DNA of 64,000 nucleotides from Paenibacillus tyrphae (GCF_027925525.1 NZ_BSDJ01000004.1:1-64000), one strand, 5' to 3'; numbered from the stretch's first letter, positions 36,072-45,465 are shown. Notes: generated from the sequence alone by a model not told the origin. Translations and numbers: made by a program.

Positions 36072-37526
36072 GTGATCGAACGAATGAGGCTGCGCGTCCT
36101 TCATACGAACGATATTCACAGCCACTTTGAACAAATGCCCCGCATCGCCTCCGTTCTGCGGAGACTGCGCGCGGAAGCCGGTGAAGAGCGGACGCTTACG
36201 CTCGATATCGGAGATCATATCGACCGAATGCGCCCGGAAACCGAAGGGACGGACGGCCGGACGAACGTCGCGGTGCTGAATGCATCCGGGTATGAAGCGG
36301 TCACTCTCGGCAACAACGAGGGATTATCCTATACGGAGGACGTCCTTGCGGAGCTGTATGGCCGACAAGCGAGCTTCACCACAGTGATCTGCAACTTGCC
36401 TGCAACCGCAACGGGAGCGCTGCCGCCGTGGGCGGTGCCGTTTCATATCGTCCGAAAAGCGGGGGTGCGCATCGGGCTGATCGGAGTCACCGCCTGCTTT
36501 CCCGAGTTTTACAACCTGCTCGGATGGGACGTGCGGGAGCCGTTCGACGTCGTGCCGCCCCTTGTCCGGCAGCTTCGTCCACAGGTGGACATCCTTATCG
36601 TCATGTCCCATCTCGGGCTGCGCAACGACGAGCGCATGGCGGCCGAAGTGCCGGGCATCGATCTGATTTTGGGCGGGCATACGCATCACTTGCTCGAAGA
36701 ACCGCTGCGCATCGGCGGGACGCTCGTCTGCGCGACAGGCAAGTTCGGACAATATGTCGGAGTCGTCGATCTGGAATGGGACCCCGCCGAGCAGAAGCTG
36801 GTGCGTGCGGAGGGTTCCGTGCAAGCGGTGGCTGCCGAACCGGAGGATGAGGAGATCCGCAGCCTGATCGGGCAGTATGGCGTTCGTGCCGCCGCCGAAT
36901 TGGACCGTGAGGTTGTCCGCCTTTCTGTCGATATGCAATACGATTGGTATGGCGAATCGCCGCTCGGCAATTTGCTGGCCGGGGGATTGCGCCGATGGAT
37001 GGGAGCCGAGATCGGTCTGGTCAACGCCGGGCAACTGCTCGGCGGGCTGCCGCAAGGCCCGGTATCGGCCGGTATGCTGCTTCAATTGTGCCCATCGCCG
37101 ATCAACCCGTGCCGAATGAAGCTGACCGGGGCGCAGCTGCTTCGCGCACTGGAGGAATCGCTGCTTCCCGAGTTTATGGACAAACCGTTGTACGGCTATG
37201 GCTTTCGCGGCAAAGTGCTCGGCACGCTGTGCGTAGACGGACTCATCGTTGAGTACGATCCAGAAGGGGCCGATTATGCGAAGATTCGCGCCGTGGACGT
37301 CGGCGGACAGCCGCTGGAGGCGGAGCGGCAATATTTGGTCGGCTCCATTGACATGTTTACGTTCCGGGTCGGCTTCACGTCTCTCGGAGAAGGAACGGAG
37401 CCTGAGTTTTTCCTGCCGGAATTTTTGCGCGATGTGCTGCTCCGTGAGCTTCGCGACGAAACGTCGCTTCAGGACAGCTTTTCCCGACGGTGGCGTACGC
37501 TGGGCGAATCGCGGCACACTCTTTAA
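36072..37526 (+). CDS. YunD-like 5'-nucleotidase/metallophosphoesterase
   Basis: This 484-residue protein has a calcineurin-like metallophosphatase domain (residues 5-270) with VLHTNDIHSHF, LDIGDHIDR, LGNNEGL, SHLGLRNDE and GGHTHHLLE, and a C-terminal 5'-nucleotidase domain (residues 290-470, with SPLGNLLAGGLRRWMG and VNAGQLLGGL). No signal peptide is seen, so it appears cytoplasmic, as for YunD of B. subtilis. It should hydrolyse nucleotides or a related phosphoester. The GTG at 36072 is chosen because GGAAGG ends seven bases before it. It precedes uppP by about 100 bases. Confidence 0.88.
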   Translation: MIERMRLRVLHTNDIHSHFEQMPRIASVLRRLRAEAGEERTLTLDIGDHIDRMRPETEGTDGRTNVAVLNASGYEAVTLGNNEGLSYTEDVLAELYGRQASFTTVICNLPATATGALPPWAVPFHIVRKAGVRIGLIGVTACFPEFYNLLGWDVREPFDVVPPLVRQLRPQVDILIVMSHLGLRNDERMAAEVPGIDLILGGHTHHLLEEPLRIGGTLVCATGKFGQYVGVVDLEWDPAEQKLVRAEGSVQAVAAEPEDEEIRSLIGQYGVRAAAELDREVVRLSVDMQYDWYGESPLGNLLAGGLRRWMGAEIGLVNAGQLLGGLPQGPVSAGMLLQLCPSPINPCRMKLTGAQLLRALEESLLPEFMDKPLYGYGFRGKVLGTLCVDGLIVEYDPEGADYAKIRAVDVGGQPLEAERQYLVGSIDMFTFRVGFTSLGEGTEPEFFLPEFLRDVLLRELRDETSLQDSFSRRWRTLGESRHTL

Positions 37527-37630
37527 GATATGCCCTTCCTTGTGTACAAACCGTAGCAAACAAGCTAAAATATAAAAAGCGATACATGATACGAAATGGA
37601 TCAATTCGAGGGAGAGAGTAGGAGGAGCGC

Positions 37631-38437
37631 ATGCACGATTGGTGGGTAGCGGTGATCATCGGCATCGTGGAAGGCTTGACGGAGTTTTTGCCCGTTTCGT
37701 CGACGGGTCACATGATTTTGACGAGCACGCTGCTGGGAATTCCGGATACGGACGAATTGATCAAAACGTTCGAGATCGTCATCCAGCTCGGCGCCATACT
37801 GGCCGGGGTCGTCGTATACTGGAAGCGGATATTGCGGCTGTTCGGCCTCAGCAAGGAGAAGCCCAAAGCAGGCAAAGGGATGAACTTGCTGCACATTATG
37901 CTGGCGATCGTGCCGACGCTGGCGATCGCGTATTTGACGAAAGGCTTTATTAAGGCTCACCTCTTCTCGCCGTCCACCGTCCTTATAGGCTTGATCCTTG
38001 GCGGTGTGCTGCTCATCGTCGGGGAGAAATTCCAGCCGGAGGTAACGGCCCACGATGTCGACGAGCTGACGTACAAGCAGGCGTTCTTCATCGGTCTATG
38101 GCAGATCATTTCGATTTGGCCGGGCTTCTCCCGTTCGGGCTCGACGATTGCCGGAGGAATGCTGGCCGGGGCGAGCCGCAAGGCGGCTGCCGACTTTACG
38201 TTTATTATCGCCATCCCTGTCATGGTCGTGGCTACCGGATACGAGCTCCTAAAAAACCTGGATATGTTCTCTTCCGGAGATGTCGGATTTTTTGCCATCG
38301 GCTTTATCGTGTCGTTCGTCGTAGCGCTGCTCGCGGTTGTCACGTTCATTAAATTCGTACAAAAGTTCAGCATGTCGTATTTTGCGTATTATCGTTTTGC
38401 CGCTGCCGCGCTGTTCTGGATCTTCGTGCTGCGGTAG
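37631..38437 (+). CDS. uppP: Undecaprenyl-diphosphatase
   Basis: This 268-residue integral membrane protein has eight or so predicted membrane helices. It carries the family motifs GIVEGLTEFLPVSSTGHMIL near the start and WPGFSRSGSTIAGG in the middle. It removes one phosphate from undecaprenyl diphosphate, recycling the lipid carrier for peptidoglycan and teichoic acid synthesis and giving bacitracin resistance. The ribosome binding site AGGAGGAGCGC precedes the ATG. A strong terminator follows by 26 bases. Confidence 0.96.
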   Translation: MHDWWVAVIIGIVEGLTEFLPVSSTGHMILTSTLLGIPDTDELIKTFEIVIQLGAILAGVVVYWKRILRLFGLSKEKPKAGKGMNLLHIMLAIVPTLAIAYLTKGFIKAHLFSPSTVLIGLILGGVLLIVGEKFQPEVTAHDVDELTYKQAFFIGLWQIISIWPGFSRSGSTIAGGMLAGASRKAAADFTFIIAIPVMVVATGYELLKNLDMFSSGDVGFFAIGFIVSFVVALLAVVTFIKFVQKFSMSYFAYYRFAAAALFWIFVLR

Positions 38438-38462
38438 TTTGTTCGGAATTCGACGATATTTT

Positions 38463-38501
38463 GCCGGAAATAGGGGAAATTCTCTTATTTCCGGCTTTTT
38501 T
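38463..38501 (+). terminator. Terminator of uppP
   Basis: GCCGGAAATA (38463-38472) pairs with TATTTCCGGC (38486-38495), followed by six T. It is a strong classical terminator. Confidence 0.9.
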
Positions 38502-38629
38502 CGTCCGATGTTCATATAAATTTTGTCAAAACCTGAAAAAACATATTGCTCTTTTTAGTCGAATTCGATACGCTTAATCATATCGATATTTTTCTAAATT
38601 TTTCTTTAGAAAGAAGACGTGGTTCGTTG

Positions 38630-39724
38630 ATGCGTTTGCTTCCGCTAAGCATGGTCAAACCCGGCATGCGCCTTGGGAAAAAAATATACAACTCGGACGG
38701 GTTGACGCTGCTTGGCGAGCGGGTGGAATTGACGCAAACGCTTATTACCCGCCTGGGCGAGCATGGCGTGGACTTTGTATATATCGACGATCCCCGAACC
38801 CGAGATCTGATTGTTCACGATGTCCTTACCGAAGAGACGCGGCTCCAAGCGATTACCGAGATCCGGACCTCCTTCCGTAAAATGATGGAGGATCAGGTCA
38901 AGCGCAAGTTGGTGGGTCAGCTGCAGGTCGGCAAGGCGTTTCGCGGGATGATGAGCATGATTTTGGACGACTTGAGCCAGCACAAGGATGCCATGATTAT
39001 GCTGACCAATATCAGCCTCATGGACGAATATTTGTTTCAGCATTCGCTCAATGTATGCATCTATGCGACGATGCTCGGCATGGCGCACGGCTACGACCGG
39101 GAAGAGTTGATGACGCTCGGTCTGGGGGCGCTGCTCCACGATGTGGGCAAAACCCAAATCCCGCTTGAGCTGCTGCGCAAAAAAGGAAAGCTGTCGGATA
39201 TCGAATATGAGCGGATCAAGCATCATACGGTATTCGGCTTTCAGTTTCTGAAGGACGAGCCCAACATTCCGCTGCTCGCCGCGCATTGCGCTTTTCAGCA
39301 TCACGAAAGACTGGACGGCAGCGGGTACCCGCGCGGACTCAAGGGCTCGGAAATTCACGAATACGCCCGCTGGATCGGCCTGGTCGATTCTTACGACGCC
39401 ATGACGACCCACCGCGTGTACCGCAGCGCCATGCTTCCGCATCAAGCAATGGAAATTTTGTTTGCCGGATCGGGCACCTTGTACGAGCCCCGGCAGATCG
39501 CGCTGTTCCGCGATAAAATCGCCATCTATCCGATCGGAGTCACGGTCACTTTAAATACGGGCGAAACGGGAGTGGTCGTCGATTTGAATGCGAACGTGCC
39601 GCAGCGCCCGGTCGTACGTCTGCTGCTGGATGCGGAGGGACAGGAGCTGAAGGATACGCCCGAAATCGATTTGTCCAAAATGCTGTCGGTCATGATTACC
39701 GGCGTCAACCATAAACCTATATAG
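38630..39724 (+). CDS. Second HD-GYP domain phosphodiesterase
   Basis: This 364-residue protein has a divergent N-terminal module (residues 1-110) and an HD-GYP domain (residues about 150-310) with LLHDVGKTQIPLELL, QHHERLDGSGYPRGLKGSEIHEYARWIGLVDSYDAMTTHRVYR. It should hydrolyse c-di-GMP. The N-terminal sequence (SMVKPGMRLGKKIYNSDGLTLLGERVELT) resembles that of the HD-GYP protein at 32-33 kb, so the two may be paralogs. The ATG at 38630 is chosen by frame start and similarity; the ribosome binding site (AAGAAGACG) is weak. A terminator follows 16 bases after the stop. Confidence 0.9.
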   Translation: MRLLPLSMVKPGMRLGKKIYNSDGLTLLGERVELTQTLITRLGEHGVDFVYIDDPRTRDLIVHDVLTEETRLQAITEIRTSFRKMMEDQVKRKLVGQLQVGKAFRGMMSMILDDLSQHKDAMIMLTNISLMDEYLFQHSLNVCIYATMLGMAHGYDREELMTLGLGALLHDVGKTQIPLELLRKKGKLSDIEYERIKHHTVFGFQFLKDEPNIPLLAAHCAFQHHERLDGSGYPRGLKGSEIHEYARWIGLVDSYDAMTTHRVYRSAMLPHQAMEILFAGSGTLYEPRQIALFRDKIAIYPIGVTVTLNTGETGVVVDLNANVPQRPVVRLLLDAEGQELKDTPEIDLSKMLSVMITGVNHKPI

Positions 39725-39740
39725 TGTCAAGTCGTGCAGA

Positions 39741-39767
39741 GGCAGCTTCCCGGAAGCTGTCTTTTTT
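39741..39767 (+). terminator. Terminator after second HD-GYP gene
   Basis: GGCAGCTTCC (39741-39750) pairs with GGAAGCTGTC (39752-39761) with one G-U pair, followed by TTTTTT. Confidence 0.85.
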
Positions 39768-39810
39768 GGCATTGGGGGCGCTTTGAAGGGCTAAGTTATT
39801 GGATTTTAAT

Positions 39811-39850
39811 TTGAAGCATAGCTGATTTTTTAGTATAATGTTAAATTATA
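39811..39850 (+). promoter_or_regulatory. Promoter and operator-like palindrome of the HxlR gene
   Basis: TTGAAG (39811-39816), a 17-base spacer and TATAAT (39834-39839). TATAAT-GTTAA-ATTATA (39834-39850) makes the -10 box one half of an inverted repeat, a natural place for autorepression. Confidence 0.55.
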
Positions 39851-39882
39851 AACTAACTTCTCTTTCGTAAGGAGGTGATCAA

Positions 39883-40239
39883 GTGGACCCAATTTCAAAC
39901 GAAGAGGAATGCATGGCTTCCGTGGAGGAGGCGCTCCAAATTTTCGGAGGCAAATGGTCGTTCCTGGTTCTCCGTCAGCTGTTTAAAGGGCCGCAGCGGT
40001 TCAATCAATTGCGCCGCAATCTGGACCATATCAGCACCAAATCGTTGACCGATATTTTGCGTCATCTGGAGGAGCATGAGATTATCCGTCGTCAAGTGTT
40101 TCCTACGGTACCGGTAACCGTCGAATATTCCTTAACGGATAAAGGCAAAGACTTTCAAACCATACTTGTGGAAATGGGAAATTGGGCAAGAAAATGGGGA
40201 AAGCCGCGCGGCATCGACCTTTCCGAACAGACAGAGTAA
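39883..40239 (+). CDS. HxlR-family transcriptional regulator
   Basis: This 118-residue winged-helix protein has the HxlR signature EECMASVEEALQIFGGKWSFLVLRQL with Cys10, which is redox-active in several family members, then RFNQLRRNLDHISTKSLTDILRHLEEHEIIRR and VEYSLTDKGKDF. Such proteins sense aldehydes, quinones or other electrophiles and often repress a nearby oxidoreductase. The start is a GTG with AAGGAGGTGATCAA before it. A palindrome at its own promoter suggests autoregulation. No obvious target gene adjoins except the radical SAM gene downstream. Confidence 0.92.
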   Translation: MDPISNEEECMASVEEALQIFGGKWSFLVLRQLFKGPQRFNQLRRNLDHISTKSLTDILRHLEEHEIIRRQVFPTVPVTVEYSLTDKGKDFQTILVEMGNWARKWGKPRGIDLSEQTE

Positions 40240-40349
40240 GGTGCAGCGCGACAGGACGTCGGTTTTCTTTTCAATCGTATTACGATACAATGGGTAATAT
40301 ATTATTGTTAGATTTTACTTTTTAAAGAAGTCAGGTGTGAAAAAACAAC

Positions 40350-41486
40350 ATGTCCGATCGCTTAATCGTCAACGATTTGCCCGTATTGCCCCAGATAACG
40401 CCCGAATACGATCCGTGGGACCCGCTGCGCTCCTTGCAAACGCATGGCGAACATCGGTTGACGAGCGTCGAGCTGACCGTGACGAATTTATGCAACATGC
40501 GCTGCGAGCATTGCGCCGTCGGCGAATCGCTCCTGGTATCGGAAGGGCCGCGCATCCCGCTGAATGTCATCTTGAAGCGGCTGGACGAAGTCGAGGGCTT
40601 GGAGACGATCAGCATTACCGGCGGAGAGCCGAGCTATCACGAGCAGACGGTGCGCGAATATATCGTCCCCCTGCTGCGTTACGCCAGGGAGCGGGGAGTT
40701 CGTTCGCAGATCAATTCCAACGTGACGCTGGACCTTTCACGGTACGAAGCGATGGCTCCTTATCTCGACGTGATGCATATTTCGTTCAACTATTTGAACG
40801 CCGACGATTTCTACGAAGTCGGGTTCGTCCGGACAGACCGAAGAGTATCCGCCACGACGGCGGCCAAGTTATATGAACGGATGGTCGAAAATGCGAAAGC
40901 GCTCGCTAGCGGCGGGATGTTCGTTTCGGCGGAATCGATGATCAATTACCGGACGCACGGGAAGCTAAGCGGAATCCATAAGCTAATTCGAGAGATGGGA
41001 TGCCGCCGCCATGAGGTGCACCCGATGTATCCAAGCGCTTTCGCCTCCAATTTGCCGGTGCTGACGCTGGATCAGACGCGGGCTGCGATTCATCGGCTGC
41101 TCGACGACCGCGACCGCGATCTATGGATGCTTTTCGGCACGCTGCCCTTTTATGCCTGCAGCCCGCTGGAGGAGGACCGGGAGATGGTAACCCGTCTTCG
41201 CCGCGAGCCGAACGTGACCGTGCGCAACGACCCGGACGGGCGCAATCGCCTCAACGTGAACCTGTTCACGGGCGACGTTTTCGTCACCGATTTTGCGGAT
41301 GTGCCGGCGCTCGGCAACATTCATGCGGACCGGCTCGATCAAGTATTCGCGCGCTGGAAAGATCATCGCCTGAGCAAAACCGTAAGCTGCCATTGTCCGG
41401 CGGCCAACTGCTGCGGACCGAATCTTCTGGTCGTCGATACGTATTATAAAGACGTCGATTTCGGCCAGCGGAAAGCACTTGTGTAA
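40350..41486 (+). CDS. yfkAB: Radical SAM protein of the YfkAB type
   Basis: This 378-residue protein has the radical SAM cluster motif CNMRCEHC (Cys48, Cys52, Cys55), a GGEPSYH SAM-binding element and a C-terminal Cys-rich motif (CHCPAANCCGP) that may hold a second cluster. It corresponds to the full-length YfkAB family, which was described in B. subtilis as two annotated halves. The substrate is unknown. It follows the HxlR gene by 110 bases without a clear terminator between. The ribosome binding site (CAGGTG) is weak and about 13 bases from the ATG. Confidence 0.88.
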   Translation: MSDRLIVNDLPVLPQITPEYDPWDPLRSLQTHGEHRLTSVELTVTNLCNMRCEHCAVGESLLVSEGPRIPLNVILKRLDEVEGLETISITGGEPSYHEQTVREYIVPLLRYARERGVRSQINSNVTLDLSRYEAMAPYLDVMHISFNYLNADDFYEVGFVRTDRRVSATTAAKLYERMVENAKALASGGMFVSAESMINYRTHGKLSGIHKLIREMGCRRHEVHPMYPSAFASNLPVLTLDQTRAAIHRLLDDRDRDLWMLFGTLPFYACSPLEEDREMVTRLRREPNVTVRNDPDGRNRLNVNLFTGDVFVTDFADVPALGNIHADRLDQVFARWKDHRLSKTVSCHCPAANCCGPNLLVVDTYYKDVDFGQRKALV

Positions 41487-41532
41487 TTCAGCCATTATTC
41501 CATTTTACTTTTGCAAAGGAGACTGATCCTTC

Positions 41533-42900
41533 TTGGAAAGTCACAGTACAGGGTTCGATTTCGGATTAATTTCGCTTAATCTTTTACTGGTCGTGTTTTT
41601 GGTGCTGCTGAACGGTTTTTTTGTCGCGGCGGAGTTTGCATTGGTGAAAGTCCGGGCTACGCGCCTGCAGCAGCTGGAGAGCGAGGGTAACCCGAAAGCC
41701 AAGTATGCGCTCGCCGTAACCAAAAAGCTGGACGCTTATCTGTCCTCCACACAGCTCGGCATTACGCTGGCGTCGCTCGGCTTGGGCTGGGTAGGAGAAC
41801 CGGCCGTCTCGCATCTGATCGTTGAACCGGCTCTGGCGGCTCTCGGACTCGGAGGAGCCTGGTATGCCAATGCCTTGTCGTTTGCGATCGGATTCGCCGT
41901 GATCACCTTCATGCATATCGTGCTCGGCGAGCTTGCGCCCAAATCCATGGCTATTCAGAAATCGGAAGCAACCTCTCTATGGCTGTCGGCTCCTTTAATG
42001 CTGTTTTACAAAATCTTTTATCCGGCGATCTGGCTATTGAACGGCGCCGCGAACAAGCTCTTGAAGCTGGTCGGGATTCAGCCTGCGACCGAGCAGGAAG
42101 CCCATACGGAAGAAGAAATTCGGATTTTGATGGACCAAAGTGCCCGCAGCGGTATCATCGATAAAGACGAGCTGGCGCTTTTCGACAATATATTTGAGTT
42201 CTCCGATCGGGTGGCGAGGGAAATTATGCTGCCGCGGACCGATATGGATTGTTTGTTTACCGAGCTCAGTTATGAGGAAAACTTAAAGATCGTTTACGAA
42301 ACGAAGCATACGCGCTACCCGGTGGCTACGGACGATAAAGACGAAATCATCGGATTTGTCCATATGTCGGACTTGCTCACGTGCGATCCGGACAAGAAGC
42401 ACGATATCAAAGATTTCTTGCGTCCGGTGCTCATGGTGCCCGAATCGATGGAAATCAGCCACGTGCTGCGGCTTATGCAGAAGAAGCGCTCCCAGCTTGC
42501 CGTCGTGATCGACGAATACGGCGGAACGGCCGGGCTCATTACCACCGAAGACATTCTGGAGGAAATCGTCGGCGAGATTCACGACGAGTTCGACGAAACG
42601 GAGCGGCCTGAGGTGGAGAAGATCGGAGATGCTTACTCCGTTGACGGGCGCGTGCTGCTGGAGGATCTTGACGACAAGCTTGCCCTTGGAATCGAAGACG
42701 ACGAGGTGGATTCGATCGGAGGCTGGCTGTTCAAGCAGCTGGAAGGCTCCGTCTCCAAAGGCAGACGACTGGAGCAGAACGGCTTCCTGTTCGAAATTAC
42801 GGAGGTCGAGCGATTGCGTATTTTGCGTGTGAAAATTCAACCCGTTCAGAAACAGCCCGTTTCGGGTCCGCTAGCCGGTCAAAACCATCCTGACGAATAG
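41533..42900 (+). CDS. CNNM/CorC-type membrane protein with CBS domains
   Basis: This 455-residue protein has an N-terminal DUF21 membrane domain (residues 10-200, with VFLVLLNGFFVAAEFALVKVRATRL and several helices), two CBS domains (residues about 215-345, with REIMLPRTDMDCLF, EYGGTAGLITTEDILEEIVGEI) and a C-terminal CorC_HlyC domain (residues 360-445). Homologs are annotated as hemolysin-like or magnesium/cobalt efflux proteins. The start is a TTG with AAAGGAG twelve bases upstream. It is followed 15 bases later by a permease gene and likely shares its transcript. Confidence 0.9.
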   Translation: MESHSTGFDFGLISLNLLLVVFLVLLNGFFVAAEFALVKVRATRLQQLESEGNPKAKYALAVTKKLDAYLSSTQLGITLASLGLGWVGEPAVSHLIVEPALAALGLGGAWYANALSFAIGFAVITFMHIVLGELAPKSMAIQKSEATSLWLSAPLMLFYKIFYPAIWLLNGAANKLLKLVGIQPATEQEAHTEEEIRILMDQSARSGIIDKDELALFDNIFEFSDRVAREIMLPRTDMDCLFTELSYEENLKIVYETKHTRYPVATDDKDEIIGFVHMSDLLTCDPDKKHDIKDFLRPVLMVPESMEISHVLRLMQKKRSQLAVVIDEYGGTAGLITTEDILEEIVGEIHDEFDETERPEVEKIGDAYSVDGRVLLEDLDDKLALGIEDDEVDSIGGWLFKQLEGSVSKGRRLEQNGFLFEITEVERLRILRVKIQPVQKQPVSGPLAGQNHPDE

Positions 42901-42915
42901 GGAGGTACCCGTTCG

Positions 42916-43965
42916 ATGTCGCTTAGAACGATCGTATTTTGTGTGCTTGGCGCCGTGCTTTTGTACGGAATGTTCACCATCGGCTTCCCGTTTTTGCTCG
43001 CCATGTTGATTGCCCTGTTGCTCGAACCGATCGTTCTGCTGCTGACACGAATGTTCCGCAGCGGACGTGTGACGGTTTCCGCCGTAGTCTGTACGCTTTT
43101 TACCGGCTCGCTGCTTGGTTTCGTTTATCTGATCGGCTTCAAAATCGTCACGGAGCTCATTCAATTCTGGAAGAACGCTTCCGTATATTTGAGTGACGCC
43201 AAGTTGTTTATTGAGGATTCTTCGGTAAGAAACAAATTGTTTTATAAGCTGCTGCCGTACGACGTTGCCGAGCAGGTGCAGCGATACGTGGAAACGGGAA
43301 CCGGAATGCTTACGGAAAATTTAAAAAGCATCGTGGCCGCCATCTCCGGCTATTTTCTCGACGTAGCCAAAACAATTCCGAATGGGTTCGTGTTTTTTTT
43401 CGTATTCGTGATCGGTCTTTACTTGATTTCGTTCAGCTTGCCGCAGCTGCATCAATCGTTTCTGAACCTGTTCGAGAAGCAGTCGAGGCCCAAGGTGGCC
43501 GCGGTGCTGAACGATCTGCGCCGTGCTATTCTAGGCTTCCTGTTCGCGCAGGTGCTGATCAGTCTGTTAACGTATGTGGTGACGTTGATCGGCTTGCTTG
43601 TTCTGAATGTCGATTATCCGCTTGCCGTTGCATTGCTTATCGTGCTGGTGGATATTTTACCCGTGCTTGGCACAAGCGCCGTGCTCGTTCCGTGGGCGGG
43701 GTACAGCATGCTCGCGGGAGATATGCGGCTCGGAATCGGGCTGATCATTCTGCTGCTCGTCATCATGGTGTTCCGCCGTCTGATCGAACCAAAAATTATT
43801 GGCGACGCCGTCGGGATCAATGCTTTGGCGGCGTTGATCAGCATGTATGTAGGCTTTCAGCTTGCCGGAGTGATCGGCCTTATTCTGGGGCCGGTGCTAA
43901 TTATCGTGTACCAGGCGCTTCGCCGGGTCGGCTTGCTTAAAATCAACATCAAATTGGAACAGTAA
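42916..43965 (+). CDS. AI-2E/YtvI-type membrane permease
   Basis: This 349-residue integral membrane protein has about seven to eight hydrophobic segments and matches the AI-2E transporter superfamily and the YtvI sporulation-type members (LISFSLPQLHQSFLNLF, ILPVLGTSAVLVPWAGYSML, VGINALAALISMYVGFQLAGVIGLILGPVLII). The transported substrate is unknown; YtvI relatives are expressed during sporulation in B. subtilis. The ribosome binding site GGGAGG is near the ATG. It lies 15 bases after the CNNM-type gene. Confidence 0.9.
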   Translation: MSLRTIVFCVLGAVLLYGMFTIGFPFLLAMLIALLLEPIVLLLTRMFRSGRVTVSAVVCTLFTGSLLGFVYLIGFKIVTELIQFWKNASVYLSDAKLFIEDSSVRNKLFYKLLPYDVAEQVQRYVETGTGMLTENLKSIVAAISGYFLDVAKTIPNGFVFFFVFVIGLYLISFSLPQLHQSFLNLFEKQSRPKVAAVLNDLRRAILGFLFAQVLISLLTYVVTLIGLLVLNVDYPLAVALLIVLVDILPVLGTSAVLVPWAGYSMLAGDMRLGIGLIILLLVIMVFRRLIEPKIIGDAVGINALAALISMYVGFQLAGVIGLILGPVLIIVYQALRRVGLLKINIKLEQ

Positions 43966-44023
43966 CTATAACAAAAAATCTTGTCGTTCATACGGTCTTA
44001 CGGCAATCTAAGGGGGAGAAGCA

Positions 44024-44908
44024 ATGCAGGCAGGTCTAGAAAAAGCCAAGCAGCATTCCAAATTATCGTTGCCCAAACTGGTGAAACGCGCCGTCATTAT
44101 TTTGTTGGGGGCGGCGCTCGTCTCGGTCGGCCTGGAAAACTTTTTGGTGCCCAACAACATCATTGACGGGGGAATCGTGGGCATCTCGATTATTACCTCG
44201 CATTTGTCGGGTATTCCGATCGGCGTATTTCTCTTATTATTCAACCTTCCGTTCCTGTTTATCGGGTATAAGCAAATCGGTAAAACGTTCGCGTTATCTA
44301 CTTTATTTGCGGTTTCCCTAATGTCTGTCGGCACATGGCTGCTTCATCCGGTGCCGCCGCTGACGACCGATCCGCTGCTTGCGGCCGTATTCGGCGGCAT
44401 TATTCTCGGTATCGGCGTCGGTATGGTCATCCGTTCGGGAGGCTCGCTTGACGGCACGGAAATTATGGCGATTCTATTCAGCAAGAAGACGCCGTTCTCG
44501 GTCGGCGAAGTGGTCATGTTTTTTAACCTGTTCATCCTGAGCAGCGCCGGCTTTGTGTTCGGATGGGATCACGCGATGTATTCGCTTATCGCTTATTACA
44601 TAGCCTTCAAGCTGATCGATATTACGATCGAAGGCTTCGACGAATCCAAATCCGTCTGGATCATCAGTGAGAACAGCCGCGAGCTTGGGGACGCCATTAT
44701 GCACCGTTTGGGCCGCGGCGTCACGTATCTGCAAGGCGAAGGCGGATTTACCGGCGGCAACAAGCTGGTCATCTTCTGCGTCATCAACCGGCTGGAAGAA
44801 GCGAAGCTCAAGTCGATCGTTGAGGAACTCGATCAATCCGCATTTCTCGCGGTCGGCAACATCCACGACGTGAAGGGCGGGCGCTTTAAGAAAAAGGATA
44901 TTCACTGA
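44024..44908 (+). CDS. YitT-family membrane protein
   Basis: This 294-residue protein has an N-terminal membrane domain of five or so helices (residues 25-190, with NNIIDGGIVGISIITSHLSGIPIG, GGIILGIGVGMVIRSGGSLDGTEI) and a C-terminal DUF2179 domain (residues 205-285). The family function is unknown; members are widespread in Firmicutes. The ribosome binding site AAGGGGGAG precedes the ATG. It ends in a very long terminator hairpin. Confidence 0.92.
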   Translation: MQAGLEKAKQHSKLSLPKLVKRAVIILLGAALVSVGLENFLVPNNIIDGGIVGISIITSHLSGIPIGVFLLLFNLPFLFIGYKQIGKTFALSTLFAVSLMSVGTWLLHPVPPLTTDPLLAAVFGGIILGIGVGMVIRSGGSLDGTEIMAILFSKKTPFSVGEVVMFFNLFILSSAGFVFGWDHAMYSLIAYYIAFKLIDITIEGFDESKSVWIISENSRELGDAIMHRLGRGVTYLQGEGGFTGGNKLVIFCVINRLEEAKLKSIVEELDQSAFLAVGNIHDVKGGRFKKKDIH

Positions 44909-44910
44909 CG

Positions 44911-44995
44911 AAAAAACCGTCACGGTCATTCGTTCCAAGGCAGGGAGCGCATTATGCACGCCTGCTTGGAACGAGGGCTGCGGACGGTTTTTTTC
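44911..44995 (+). terminator. Very long terminator hairpin after yitT-like gene
   Basis: AAAAAACCGTC (44911-44921) pairs with GACGGTTTTTTT near 44982-44994, and an inner stem TCGTTCCAAGGCAGG pairs with CCTGCTTGGAACGA. The stem is interrupted but extends over about 85 bases, and T-tracts lie on both strands. Confidence 0.8.
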
Positions 44996-45241
44996 GTAAA
45001 CGGCGATCGACGCCGGGCTCGTTCAAACCGTCGAATCCGGGAAAACGGAAGAAACCGCGATCAGGCAAGAAGCGGAGACGGTTAGCAGCAATCATTTTGT
45101 AAACGCTTTCCTAGACGAGGCACTTCAGCTCCTTTTTTTACTTCTGAAGGGGGCAGATTAAGTTGTCGTCATTTTATACGCATAATGGACGAGCGGCAAT
45201 GTATAGATATTGGTAGATCGCTAAAGGAGGCATTTCCGGCC
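44996..45241. other. Intergenic region upstream of cotJABC
   Basis: Apart from the YitT terminator and the cre-like site at 45097-45111, I see no gene or clear promoter in this stretch. Small fragments with start codons here lack ribosome binding sites. A sporulation-sigma promoter for cotJABC is expected but not identifiable by eye. Confidence 0.5.
45097..45111. promoter_or_regulatory. cre-like (CcpA) site upstream of cotJABC
   Basis: TTGTAAACGCTTTCC matches the cre consensus WTGNAANCGNWNNCW at all fixed positions but the last. It is about 130 bases upstream of cotJA. Confidence 0.4.
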
Positions 45242-45445
45242 ATGGATCTTGAGAAAGAATGGTATCCGTATGTCAGCCCCTTCGACCCTTGTCCGCCGAT
45301 TACGGTGAAGACCTATGTTATTCCGCCAAATCTGTATATTCAGTTTCAACCGCCGGGGCTTCCTCAATATCCCCCGCTTCAGGCGCTCCGGTGCGGTACG
45401 CTCTGGCCTGCGCTGTATAGTCCTTACGAATCCAAACATTGCTAA
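45242..45445 (+). CDS. cotJA: Spore coat associated protein CotJA
   Basis: This 67-residue protein has the CotJA pattern: WYPYVSPFDPCPPITVKTYVIPPNLYIQFQPPGLPQYPP, ALRCGTLWPALYSPY. The gene starts at ATG 45242, 11 bases after GGAGG; the longer frame from 45185 lies upstream of that site. CotJA helps load CotJC into the spore coat of B. subtilis. It is the first gene of the cotJABC operon, expressed in the mother cell in Bacillus. Confidence 0.9.
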   Translation: MDLEKEWYPYVSPFDPCPPITVKTYVIPPNLYIQFQPPGLPQYPPLQALRCGTLWPALYSPYESKHC

Positions 45446-45465
45446 AAGGATAGGAGGTGAACCGT

